DNA from: SIRX01 sp965214475
GTDB taxonomy: Bacteria > Actinomycetota > Rubrobacteria > Rubrobacterales > Rubrobacteraceae
Length of the DNA stretch: 64,000 bases
Assembly (NCBI GenBank): GCA_965214475.1
Contig: OZ243953.1
Coordinates: 2,294,001-2,358,000, forward strand
Reading direction: 5' to 3'
The position numbers and the translations under genes are program-made. The notes beneath the pieces were generated by a model. It worked only from the letters and a program-made list of their open reading frames with translations. It made no database searches and was not told where the DNA came from. Below are positions 17,464-25,086 of the stretch, one piece after another; position 1 is the stretch's first letter; each line of letters opens with the position of its first letter.

Positions 17464-18215
17464 ATGGAAACCTCCCCTCCGGTGCGCTGCTTCGTCCCGG
17501 ACGGTTGCCAGCGCGAGTAGCGGAGTACGGTCGAGATAATGTACCAGCCGACCTTCAGGCTGTTTACGATGGTGTCGCCGACCTTTGAGACTCCGATTCG
17601 GCGCCGGTAACTCACCGGTACCTCGCGGTACCGATACCCTGACCGGGCGGCTTTGACGATCATCTCCGAGGGCCAACCGTAGGTCATTTCTTGCATGTCG
17701 AGCGCCAGCAGGTCTTCCCGCCGGATCGCCCGAAACGGCCCCACGTCGGTTACCCGGACGCCGTAGATGGTACGCATCATAAGTGACGCCAGCTTGTTCC
17801 CGAACACCTGTTGCCAGGTCATCGAGCCGCGGTCCCGTTTGCCTAGCGCGCGGGAGCCAACTACCAGCTCTGCTTCGCCTTCCAGTAGCGGCGCCAGCAC
17901 CTGTGGCAGGTCGTCTGGGTCGTCGGCGGCATCGCCGTCGAGCAGCACTATGATTTCTGCATCCTCCGCCGCCAGTACCCCGGCGAGGCAGGCAAAGCCG
18001 TAGCCGCGACGGTCTTCGCGAACTACCCGCGACCCGGCGCCGCGCGCGAGGTTTCCCGTACTGTCGGTCGAGCCGTTGTCCACCACGATCACCTCTCCAG
18101 AGGCCAGCAACGGCTGTGAACGCAGGCCTTCCACCACACGCTCTATTGAGGGGGCCTCGTTCAGGGCCGGGACGACCGCGGAGATCCTGGGTGGTGTATT
18201 GGTGTCGGGGTTCAA
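17460..18215 (-). CDS. Family 2 glycosyltransferase (DPM1/DPG synthase-like)
   Basis: About 251 residues. ISAVVPALNEAPSIERVVEG opens the GT-A fold, with VDNGSTDSTG and the metal-binding LLDGDAADD following. It resembles polyprenyl-phosphate sugar transferases and the glycosyltransferase that often accompanies DUF2064 proteins. A TTG at 18215 overlaps the stop of the radical SAM gene and is taken as start; ATG 18254 would add 13 residues and overlap more. No C-terminal membrane segments are seen, so it is probably cytosolic or peripheral. Confidence 0.85.
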   Translation of the reverse strand: MNPDTNTPPRISAVVPALNEAPSIERVVEGLRSQPLLASGEVIVVDNGSTDSTGNLARGAGSRVVREDRRGYGFACLAGVLAAEDAEIIVLLDGDAADDPDDLPQVLAPLLEGEAELVVGSRALGKRDRGSMTWQQVFGNKLASLMMRTIYGVRVTDVGPFRAIRREDLLALDMQEMTYGWPSEMIVKAARSGYRYREVPVSYRRRIGVSKVGDTIVNSLKVGWYIISTVLRYSRWQPSGTKQRTGGEVSI

Positions 18216-19252
18216 GCTAACGGTGCTTCTCCCGCCGTGATCACGGTGGTGCAAGCATTGCCCGCCTTCGGCACGTCCCCGGGGTCGCTGAGGGTGTACT
18301 GGAGCAACTTCTGAATGCGCCGCACTTCGTCATCTCCGCCGCGCACCACCGGGCAGTATTCATCCGGCTCCTCCAGATTGTTCCGCAACGCCCGGCGGCT
18401 CGCACAACCCCCGGCGCAGCTCTCGACGAAGTCGCACGGTTCGCACGCTTTCGGCAGTTGCCGGGACTTTTCGAACTCGCGTTGCTGCCAGATGTCCCGA
18501 TTCGGGTCGGCGAGGTGGGGGATGGTTCCGGCGGCGGCGGGCCAGTAGGGGCAGGGTGTGATCGTGCCGGCCGGCAACGCCCGAATGCTCCGGTTGCCGC
18601 AGGGGTTCCCACGGGTAGTCTCCAGGCCCATGATCGCGTTTACTAACGGCTCGCTGCACACGACCACTGGCCCGGCGGCAAACAGGTTTGCGAACCCCTG
18701 CCAGAACTGCTCGTAGGAGAGTGTGAACTCTTCGCCAATCACCGGCTGATACACGTTGACCCGCAGGTCGCAGCCAAGTCCGAATGCGAAGTCCGCAACC
18801 CCGCCCATCTGATCGTAGTTGGTGCTCATCATCACCGCAGCCACGGAGGTCGGAACGCCGAGCCGCTGGCATCGTTCCAGGGAGTGTATCGCCAACTCCC
18901 AGGCTCCTTCGCCCCGAAACTCGTCCATCTCTTCCTTCGTGGGGAAATCGAAGGAGAGCTCGACGGAGTGGAAGCCGGACATCTCCTCGTCGGTGAGCAT
19001 GTCCAGGCTGTAGCCGTTGGAGGTGATCGCCGTCTTCACCTCCCGTTTCCGAAACAGGGAGATCATGTCCCGGTACTCGGGATGCACCCCGTTTTCGCCG
19101 ACCCCGAGGTTTACGGAGCCCACGTCCAGGTTGTCCAGGATCATCTCTACTTCGGGGACTGAGAGGCGCTGCTGCGTCAGCGTCGGCCGGTAGCAGTGTG
19201 GGCAGGCCAGGTTACACTCGTTAGTTAGACCAATACCGACTGCTACGGACAT
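18212..19252 (-). CDS. Radical SAM protein with SPASM-like C-terminal cysteines
   Basis: A 346-residue radical SAM enzyme. The [4Fe-4S] motif C13-x3-C17-x2-C20 (CNLACPHC) lies at the extreme N-terminus. The C-terminal part carries a SPASM/Twitch-like cysteine set: NPCGN, ITPCPYWP, ACEPCDFVESCAGGC and YCPVV. Such enzymes modify peptides, sugars or other small molecules using auxiliary iron-sulfur clusters. It is the first gene of the run toward GT2 and DUF2064. No precursor peptide gene is evident nearby, so a small-molecule substrate is more likely, but this is inference. Confidence 0.85.
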   Translation of the reverse strand: MSVAVGIGLTNECNLACPHCYRPTLTQQRLSVPEVEMILDNLDVGSVNLGVGENGVHPEYRDMISLFRKREVKTAITSNGYSLDMLTDEEMSGFHSVELSFDFPTKEEMDEFRGEGAWELAIHSLERCQRLGVPTSVAAVMMSTNYDQMGGVADFAFGLGCDLRVNVYQPVIGEEFTLSYEQFWQGFANLFAAGPVVVCSEPLVNAIMGLETTRGNPCGNRSIRALPAGTITPCPYWPAAAGTIPHLADPNRDIWQQREFEKSRQLPKACEPCDFVESCAGGCASRRALRNNLEEPDEYCPVVRGGDDEVRRIQKLLQYTLSDPGDVPKAGNACTTVITAGEAPLA

Positions 19253-19363
19253 ATAGCTCCTCTCGTTGTCAGAACTCCAAAAAAGTTTACGTTACTGCAT
19301 AGGATAGACTCGGTGCCGCACAATATCCTTACAATACTCTTACTTCTCATAGGCTCTTTTGGA

Positions 19364-20206
19364 TCAAAGGTTCGCATCCCGGCGGCGGACTGCGACGACC
19401 TCGACGTAGTCGCTTGGTACTATCATGGTCCCATCCCCCGACCGGTTGAAACGTCCGACGAGTTTCCCAACGTCCAGCGTCAGCCTCTCTTGCTCCTCTT
19501 TTTCGAGGGTGCGGAAAGTCTCGCGGGTGGGTCCGAGGTATTCTTTCAGGATCTCCAGATAGTAATTCACCGAAGGGTAGCGGAATGTAAAGGTGCGCGG
19601 GGCAATCCACATGCTCTCGGTGGCCTCACCGAGTAGCTCCTTGAGCCTCTCCTCTGTACCCCAAAGAGTTGGCGGCAGCAGGCCGGGTACCTTGGGCGAA
19701 TAACGACCGAAGAGAGAACCCAACCCTCCGGCGAAGCTCCCCGGGACCCAGTTCGCCATGCAGACCCTACCTCCCGGTCGACACACCCGGACTAACTCCG
19801 CCGCCACCCGTACCTGGTCGGGGGCGAACATCGCCCCAACGCACGAGAGGACCGCGTCAAACGACGCATCCGGGAACGGCAAATCCTCCGCGTCACCCTC
19901 CCGAAAAACTACGGTGAGTCCCTCCACGACAGCCCGCTCGCGACCTTTCTCCAACAGGGCCGGGACGTAATCCGCGCCGGTAACGTCACAGTAGCGACGC
20001 GCGGCGGCGAGCGCCGCGTTTCCGCTGCCGGTTGCCACGTCGAGAACCTGCTCTCCGGGTCGCAGGTCCGCAGCCTCGCAGAGGAGTTCGCTCATGATGT
20101 TGAGGGCCGTGCCGAACACCGCGTAGTCGCCCGAAGCCCACGCCTGCTGCTGACGACTCTTCGCCGCGGACAGATCGGACGCAGCGGTTGGATCGCTCAT
20201 ACGCAT
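19364..20206 (-). CDS. Class I SAM-dependent methyltransferase
   Basis: About 280 residues with a UbiE/Methyltransf_11-type core: VLDVATGSGNAALAAARR (motif I), the acidic GADYVPALLE after it, GDAEDLPFPDASFDAVLS and the later VCRPGGRVCMANW. Start is placed at the ATG pair near 20206/20200, after GGGAG; the frame is open to 20245. It lies 111 bp upstream of the radical SAM gene on the same strand and may belong to the same pathway. The substrate cannot be read from the sequence. An arsenite methyltransferase would show a characteristic cysteine set, which is not obvious here. Confidence 0.82.
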   Translation of the reverse strand: MRMSDPTAASDLSAAKSRQQQAWASGDYAVFGTALNIMSELLCEAADLRPGEQVLDVATGSGNAALAAARRYCDVTGADYVPALLEKGRERAVVEGLTVVFREGDAEDLPFPDASFDAVLSCVGAMFAPDQVRVAAELVRVCRPGGRVCMANWVPGSFAGGLGSLFGRYSPKVPGLLPPTLWGTEERLKELLGEATESMWIAPRTFTFRYPSVNYYLEILKEYLGPTRETFRTLEKEEQERLTLDVGKLVGRFNRSGDGTMIVPSDYVEVVAVRRRDANL

Positions 20207-20552
20207 TTTCTCCCGGAACCCATAACCTACAGACCACACTAACAAAATCAGCGTTTCCGGGCGAATAGTGGATTTTTATACTAAGCACCAAACGTAGCCG
20301 TGATACGTTTGGCTGGCAGATGTTGTGGGGCTGCTAGGGAACAGAAGATTTTCCTAAACTGCCTCGGTAGAGATAGTATTCGACTGTCTGCATACATATC
20401 TAGACCGAGTTGCTAACAGTGGCAGATAAAAGTAAGAAACGTGTCTATTTCCTTCTCTATAGCGCGACGCCTTTCTGAGACCGTAAAATGCCTCCAGATT
20501 CTTTTGAAAACGCCATTTGCATGCAGTATACTGAACCACCAATGCTAGACCT
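20207..20552. other. Intergenic stretch without recognised gene
   Basis: About 350 bp, more A+T-rich than its neighbours, between the methyltransferase start and the left inverted repeat of the cargo element. It should hold the promoter for the minus-strand methyltransferase gene. A 62-codon minus-strand frame (20354-20542) has no protein-like features and is not called. Confidence 0.5.
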
Positions 20553-20573
20553 ACTCGGCAGTTGGGTGAATAG
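20553..20573 (+). repeat. Left 21-bp inverted repeat of the cargo segment
   Basis: Begins ACTCGGCAG and ends GTGAATAG; exact reverse complement of 22889-22909, 2.3 kb away. The HNH gene starts 24 bp inside it. Confidence 0.85.
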
Positions 20574-20596
20574 ATCGAGGCGGTTAACCTTAGTGC

Positions 20597-21295
20597 ATGA
20601 CGAACGGATGGCTAGAAGGTAAGCGCGGATACTACCGTCTAGGGGAACTTCTCACTAGAGATGGACACTGCGAGGTGTACCTGGCTTCAGAGTCAACGCT
20701 TGAAGATCAAGAGCGATACCTAGCAACCTTCGTAGTCCTAGTGCGATTCAACCCCCTTCTTGAGAATCCCACAGAACCCGTTCTCAGCAGCTACTTGACA
20801 CCGGGCCTGCCTTATCCACAGCCGTGGTCCTTCCTAATAACCTACAAATACAAAGTATGTCTTGCAGCGTCGCCGCCGGGAGCAGATTTGTATCCACGTG
20901 TTAGAGATAGCAATGAAAGGTTAAAGGCTCTCGTGAAGACTCTTCCACGCGAACTCGTAGGACCAAAAACCAGAAGGAAACTCATTCTAGCTGACAGTGG
21001 TGTTGTCTTGCACTATGAGGCAGAAATTCCGGTGGGCGCATGCTTCGAGGTTTACGTCGTGGGCCTGAAACCACCTAAACCTCCCAGAGTCGGAAACTTC
21101 TCTCCGGTGGTCCGACTAGCTCTCCTAGAGGCAGCGGGCTACAAGTGTCAGGAGTGCGGCTCACCCGAGAGGCTAGAAGTGGACCATATAGAGCCATTGT
21201 GGCAAGGGGGAGAGCCGACGTTCGAGAACGGACAGGTGCTTTGCCAGACCTGCCATTTGCGAAAGAGCAAAAGCGAAAGTTCTTTGGATATATAA
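20597..21295 (+). CDS. HNH endonuclease domain protein
   Basis: A 232-residue protein whose last 50 residues form an HNH nuclease: YKCQECG, then EVDHIEPLWQGGEPTFENG and VLCQTCHLRKS, with both zinc CxxC pairs and the DH catalytic histidine. The N-terminal 180 residues are not recognised and might recognise the target. ATG at 20597 opens MTNGWLEGKRGYYRLGELL. It is the first gene inside the inverted-repeat-bounded segment, so a role in defence or in the element's own mobility are both conceivable. Confidence 0.85.
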   Translation: MTNGWLEGKRGYYRLGELLTRDGHCEVYLASESTLEDQERYLATFVVLVRFNPLLENPTEPVLSSYLTPGLPYPQPWSFLITYKYKVCLAASPPGADLYPRVRDSNERLKALVKTLPRELVGPKTRRKLILADSGVVLHYEAEIPVGACFEVYVVGLKPPKPPRVGNFSPVVRLALLEAAGYKCQECGSPERLEVDHIEPLWQGGEPTFENGQVLCQTCHLRKSKSESSLDI

Positions 21296-21307
21296 ATCGT
21301 GAAGCGG

Positions 21308-21335
21308 GTTGCCGAGAATCAGGCTTGTCGGCAAC
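21308..21335. terminator. Hairpin between convergent genes, probable bidirectional terminator
   Basis: GTTGCCGA (21308-21315) and TCGGCAAC (21328-21335) are perfect inverse complements around a 12-nt loop, 13 bp after the HNH stop and overlapping the end of the convergent gene. No strong T-run follows, so termination is plausible rather than certain. Confidence 0.5.
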
Positions 21336-21786
21336 TGGATGAATAACGAGTTAGGTCGTCATGAAAAAATTCGTTCCCCATGATTGCTGCGTCTTCAAAG
21401 AATTTTGCTGCATCGTCTACAGCCTCAAAAGGCCACTTGAGTTCGCCACCCATGAGTCGTTGCTCTCCGTCGGGGTCCGTGTAGGGATGTGCATGAAGAA
21501 GCTTGTTCCGACGCTTCTTATAAGCTTCACGGTAAGCTTCATCGAATTTGACCAAGCGAACGCGGAGGTCGTTTGGTAAGGAAGAAGAGGCTTGATTTAT
21601 AGCCTTTGTAAAAGCTTTAGCGATCTCCGCAGCCGGCTCTCCTCTCGGAACACTATCGAATCCATCTGGACTTAAACGCACAATCGTACAGATAACAACC
21701 CACTCCAGGTACGTGAAGTTGTAAAAAGCTTGCCCCAAAGCTCTGAGGTAATCGGGATCGGCTAGGATACGTGATTGGTAAGCCAT
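21319..21786 (-). CDS. Hypothetical protein, helical, HEPN-like arginine/histidine motif
   Basis: A 155-residue, mostly helical protein. The segment YKKRRNKLLHAHPYTD has the arginine-asparagine...histidine pattern that recalls HEPN-type ribonucleases (R-x4-6-H), but this short match alone is weak. No other motif is recognised. It converges on the HNH gene and lies inside the inverted-repeat-bounded segment, where defence genes would not be surprising. Confidence 0.6.
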   Translation of the reverse strand: MAYQSRILADPDYLRALGQAFYNFTYLEWVVICTIVRLSPDGFDSVPRGEPAAEIAKAFTKAINQASSSLPNDLRVRLVKFDEAYREAYKKRRNKLLHAHPYTDPDGEQRLMGGELKWPFEAVDDAAKFFEDAAIMGNEFFHDDLTRYSSSCRQA

Positions 21787-22075
21787 ATGCTAATCCTACT
21801 CCACAGGTCAAACTAGGATGCTCCTATCTGAGTCAAGAGCGTAGAATGGAGATTGAAGGTTCGGAGCTGCTCTGCGAAAGAAGGATTACACCATCGTGGC
21901 CCCAAAACCGACCGGATACCCGAGCTGGAGGCTCCGGAGGAGCAGCAAGAGGCTCTACAGCAAGGCCAGGAGAGCGCCCAGGAGCCTGGGCAGGCGGATG
22001 TAGAGAAGTAGACTAGGCCAGGGAAGAGCCTGAGAAGCGTTCCTGGTGGCGGAAAGTGTTCGGAGGGTGGGGAAT

Positions 22076-22885
22076 ATGGGTCTGGAAGACGAACGAATCG
22101 TAAGGGTAGATCAAGTGCCTGAGGACCCGCTTGCGATGCCACCTCCGTACTGGCGGTCTTCCGGGGCCACGTTCTGTCTTTTGGATGCGGTTGAAGAGAT
22201 ACCTATGTTGCTCACCGAGTTAGTGCCTGTACTGCAAGATACCGAGATGGCTCTCGCCGACCATTATGAGAAATATCCTGACCAAGAGCAGGAACGTACC
22301 GATGAGGAGATTGAGGAGATTGAGGAGTTCTCGGATATCGTAGATGACCTGTGGGAATTAGAACATCGGATAAAGACCAAGGCAGACGTGGCTATGCTTA
22401 TGAGCGCCATAGAAGCGGAGGACTTGCTCAACCGGTTCTGTGTCTACAACATACGAAAAGACGCGGCCCAGTCCATAGAGAGGTTGCGTTTGCCGGATAA
22501 GCTCCTAGTTGCTGCTGGGATGGTCGGGCAAGATATCGGCAGAGGCCACTCGGCCTATGGAGACCTGACGGAACTCACTAGCTGGCGCAACGCCTTTGCT
22601 CACGGACATTGCGTGGACCGGCCCACCAAGACTTTGAGGCATAACCACCTGATCCCGCCCGACCAGTACCCCGGTGTCATCAGCCAGTTGATCGGGCTCC
22701 GGAGCAAAGTGTCTTGCTTCGCGCGGGTTTCGGCGTACCTAAGTTCCATCAGCAAAAACCCCTACACGGAAGGCCGAAGCGTAGAGGTTGAGAGGTTGCA
22801 AGACTTCCTGGCTGAGATCCGCCGGTACAAGTTCGAAGGCGATGAACACGTCTACACCCTCACGGTGTCTCCAGAAGGAGACTAG
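22076..22885 (+). CDS. Hypothetical protein with acidic helical core and HEPN-like C-terminal half
   Basis: About 269 residues. ATG 22076 has GGAGG 9 nt upstream; the frame is open from GTG 22046. A strongly acidic helix around residues 70-95 contains EEIEEIEEFSDIVDDLWELE. SWRNAFAHGHCVD further on again shows an RN-x3-H arrangement seen in HEPN-like proteins. No family is firmly recognised. It ends 4 bp before the right inverted repeat, so it is the last cargo gene. Confidence 0.6.
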   Translation: MGLEDERIVRVDQVPEDPLAMPPPYWRSSGATFCLLDAVEEIPMLLTELVPVLQDTEMALADHYEKYPDQEQERTDEEIEEIEEFSDIVDDLWELEHRIKTKADVAMLMSAIEAEDLLNRFCVYNIRKDAAQSIERLRLPDKLLVAAGMVGQDIGRGHSAYGDLTELTSWRNAFAHGHCVDRPTKTLRHNHLIPPDQYPGVISQLIGLRSKVSCFARVSAYLSSISKNPYTEGRSVEVERLQDFLAEIRRYKFEGDEHVYTLTVSPEGD

Positions 22886-22888
22886 TCC

Positions 22889-22909
22889 CTATTCACCCAA
22901 CTGCCGAGT
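22889..22909 (-). repeat. Right 21-bp inverted repeat of the cargo segment
   Basis: Exact reverse complement of 20553-20573. AGACC follows after one base (22911-22915), matching the word at 20547-20551. Confidence 0.85.
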
Positions 22910-22942
22910 GAGACCGTCTTAAAAAGGTTGCCAGGTTAGACC

Positions 22943-23539
22943 CTATCCCTCCAGTACGTAGCAGCCGGCCCTCTCCGGGTGATCCTCGACCAATTCGTCG
23001 CCCCCGATACCCCGCAACAACCAGAGTATCAATGCGTCTCCGGCGGCGGCGAAGAAGAAAAACAGCCCGTAGAGCATGACCCACCCGTTGCCCGTGATAA
23101 TCCCGGCAAGAGAGGGTGCAACTCCGAGCACCAGCCCCGGTATCGCCACGACCCAGCGGTAGGCCCAGGCCCTTACCGGAACCCGGCAGCTTGAGTAGGG
23201 AGTGAGCGTCTTCCACTGGAAGCCCAGCAGCTTCACGTTTTCGAGCGGCTGCTTACCGATCAGCACGAATGAGAAGCTGTGCAGCAGCTCATGGGCTACC
23301 ACCCCGACGATGAGCACCACCAGGGCGACAGCGTAGAAGGCGGCTAGTTCCCAGAAGCTGGCCTCAACGACTACGTCTACTCCCCAAAGGAGGATGTAGG
23401 CCAGTGCCAACGTCAGAAACGGCGGCAGTATGAGCAGGGGACCAACGAAGTTGGCGCGGGCCATAGATACAGAAAGGTCCCTCTTGTTCTTCCTACTAGT
23501 ATTATTGGCTTGGCTCGCTGCCTGCTGGTGGTCGTCCAT
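22943..23539 (-). CDS. DUF3267 membrane protein, putative zinc metallopeptidase
   Basis: A 198-residue membrane protein with four or five hydrophobic spans. H83-E84-x2-H87 (HELLH) lies within a membrane segment, VVAHELLHSFSFVLIG, the layout of DUF3267 proteins thought to be intramembrane zincins. A later aspartate/glutamate ligand is not assigned. The gene lies just outside the right end of the cargo segment and is followed (upstream in transcription) by a frameshifted small membrane protein gene. Confidence 0.82.
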   Translation of the reverse strand: MDDHQQAASQANNTSRKNKRDLSVSMARANFVGPLLILPPFLTLALAYILLWGVDVVVEASFWELAAFYAVALVVLIVGVVAHELLHSFSFVLIGKQPLENVKLLGFQWKTLTPYSSCRVPVRAWAYRWVVAIPGLVLGVAPSLAGIITGNGWVMLYGLFFFFAAAGDALILWLLRGIGGDELVEDHPERAGCYVLEG

Positions 23540-23665
23540 TATTCACCACCCTCCGTCATCTTGTTGGTGCCCTTCTTGGTGTCTTTTTCGGTGTTCCTAG
23601 TCATCCGCCACGCAACCTATCGGACCTTCTAACTCGTCTCCAAGCGGAGCCGTACTATCTTCGTA

Positions 23666-24086
23666 CTACCTTTTTTGCTTCTTTACCCGGTAGTACAAAA
23701 TGATCCCTGAGATTAGCGTAACGAGTACGACCATCACGAACCCGTAGAGGAAGGCGCCCAACACGTTGACGCCGCCCCCCTCCTCGTCCCAAAAGAACGG
23801 GTTGAAGGGCTCCCAGATGTCCGGCGCGAAGCTCGTCAGCGCCATCGACAAGAATATATACACTGGCAGCGACGCGATTCCCGCGATTCATCACCGGCTT
23901 GCGCCACCGCCGGGAGCGGTAGGTTGCGTAGAGGATCGTCGTCGAGAGCAGACCTCCGCCCATAAACAGCAGCATCCACACCCCCCAAGGGCTGCCGAGA
24001 ATCGCCAGGGTGGCGGCCGCGACGGTCAAGACGGTGAGCACCACCAGCCCGAAGCCGACCGTTATGCTGCGGAAGTGATCCGACAT
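23666..24086 (-). pseudogene. Membrane protein gene split by a one-base frameshift
   Basis: From 24086 the frame encodes MSDHFRSITVGFGLVVLTVL and two membrane spans up to RWRKPVM. In the next frame the protein resumes as IAGIASLPVYIFLSMALTSF, then DIWEPFNPFFWDEEGG, a last span and the basic end YRVKKQKR at 23666. The two halves join if one A is skipped after GTGATG, near 23888-23892. Together they give about 140 residues with four spans. It is either a recent pseudogene or an assembly error; a programmed shift is unlikely because no slippery heptamer is seen. Family not recognised. Confidence 0.7.
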
Positions 24087-24163
24087 CGTAAAGATGAGGT
24101 TATCGTAGGCATCATCTCCGTAGGCTGTACGGGACGTTTGTTCAACGCGGTCCCTTCACCTCC

Positions 24164-24240
24164 TCACGCTCCCGCCTGCGCGTGCCGGAGATACTTCTTC
24201 ACCGTGTTGTAGGAGAGCCCCGTCTCCAAACACGTGTGTA
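24164..24240 (-). pseudogene. IS21-type IstA N-terminal fragment
   Basis: On the minus strand this short stretch encodes LETGLSYNTVKKYLRHA and then a stop. That is the helix-turn-helix typical of the start of IS21-family IstA transposases. The rest of the gene is missing. Tandem repeats of the kind found at IS21 ends lie just beside it. Confidence 0.6.
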
Positions 24241-24250
24241 CCAAATAGAA

Positions 24251-24300
24251 ATAGTGGATTTGTCTTCGTTCCCCGATAGTGGGTCTGTCTTCGTTCCCCG
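24251..24300 (+). repeat. Two tandem 25-bp repeats, probable IS21 end
   Basis: Units 24251-24275 and 24276-24300 begin ATAGTGG and end TCTTCGTTCCCCG, differing at two positions only. IS21 elements carry multiple tandem repeats at their termini where the transposase binds. Lying beside the IstA fragment, this is probably the left end of a deleted copy. Confidence 0.6.
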
Positions 24301-24331
24301 TGGTTAAGAACAAGCCGAGGGTATGTACAAT

Positions 24332-24365
24332 GCAATGAAGGACGAGAACTCTCGTCCTTCATTGC
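24332..24365. repeat. 34-bp perfect palindrome upstream of the ABC transporter
   Basis: Two 16-bp arms (GCAATGAAGGACGAGA and its exact complement) around AC. It lies about 50 bp before the ATPase reading frame and 32 bp after the IS21 end repeats. It could be an operator, a terminator stem without T-run, or a scar of the IS. The arms are long for a repressor site. Confidence 0.6.
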
Positions 24366-24384
24366 TACCTATTGAAAGAAGAAA

Positions 24385-25086
24385 ATACTGCTCTATCTTG
24401 ACGTCGAAAACTTATCCATCGAAATACCGGGCCGGAATTTACTTCACGAGATTGACTTCAGTGTTAGCGACGGGGAATGTCTAGCTATCATCGGGCCTTC
24501 CGGTTCGGGCAAAACTTCCCTGTTGAATTGTCTCTGTGGCATCGCGGTCCCCGACTCCGGGGCCGTTTCTGTAGATGGCGAGAAGATCACGGACCTCAGC
24601 CTCTCGAAGCGGACTGAATTTCGTCTCCGGAAAGTCGGTATGATTTTTCAGTTTGGGGAGCTTCTGCCGGAACTAAAAGCCATCGAAAATGTCGCCCTAC
24701 CGCTCCGTTTGATGGGAACTTCGCGACAGAAAGCGGAGCGGAAAGCGGAGGAGTGGATGGAGCGGCTGGGACTGAGCGAGGAACTCAGCCAAGCCCATCC
24801 CGAAACATTATCAGGAGGTGAAGTGCAGCGGGTCGGTATTGCCCGCGCACTAGCTCACGAGCCGCGTCTTGTGTTAGCAGATGAGCCTACGGGTGCGTTG
24901 GATGAGGCGAATACTGAACAGGTTGTCGGGCTGCTCGTGCGGGCTGCCAAAGAACTGGGGGCTGCGGTTGTGATCACCACGCACGATCCGCTGGCGGCTT
25001 CGAAGACCGACCGGGTACTGAAACTTCACGAAGGAAAACTAATAGAGTTCGGAGGGATCGCGGAAGACGAGAAGGACCAAAAATGA
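24385..25086 (+). CDS. ABC transporter ATP-binding protein, start codon unclear
   Basis: MacB/LolD-type ATPase of about 233 residues. The frame opens after TGA 24373 and reads LDVENLSIEIPGRNLLHEID, Walker A GPSGSGKT, the signature LSGGEVQRVGIARAL and Walker B LVLADEPTGAL. No ATG, GTG or TTG precedes Walker A: the first such codon is TTG 24523, after it. So either ATA 24385 or CTG 24388 (after GAAAGAAG) is used, or the original start was lost when the adjacent IS21 remnant and palindrome formed. It overlaps the permease gene by 4 bp. Confidence 0.75.
   Translation: MLLYLDVENLSIEIPGRNLLHEIDFSVSDGECLAIIGPSGSGKTSLLNCLCGIAVPDSGAVSVDGEKITDLSLSKRTEFRLRKVGMIFQFGELLPELKAIENVALPLRLMGTSRQKAERKAEEWMERLGLSEELSQAHPETLSGGEVQRVGIARALAHEPRLVLADEPTGALDEANTEQVVGLLVRAAKELGAAVVITTHDPLAASKTDRVLKLHEGKLIEFGGIAEDEKDQK

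Larger units (their letters stand above)
20552..22910. mobile_element. Inverted-repeat-bounded cargo segment without transposase
   Basis: Perfect 21-bp inverted repeats lie at 20553-20573 and 22889-22909. One base outside each is unmatched (T and G); beyond that is the same 5-bp word AGACC on both sides (20547-20551 and 22911-22915), consistent with a target-site duplication. Inside are an HNH endonuclease gene, a convergent unknown gene and a third unknown gene, with no transposase or recombinase. This resembles a mobile insertion cassette moved in trans. No further copy of the repeat was noticed in the window. Confidence 0.65.

Noticed and set aside
20553..22945. Integron-type attC site (ACCCAAC near 22894 and GTTAGAC near 22935, and GTTGGGT in the left repeat)
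   Set aside because: The spacing of about 45 bp is too short for attC, the simple inner sites do not pair, and no integrase is present; the 21-bp inverted repeat with 5-bp duplication explains the pattern better.
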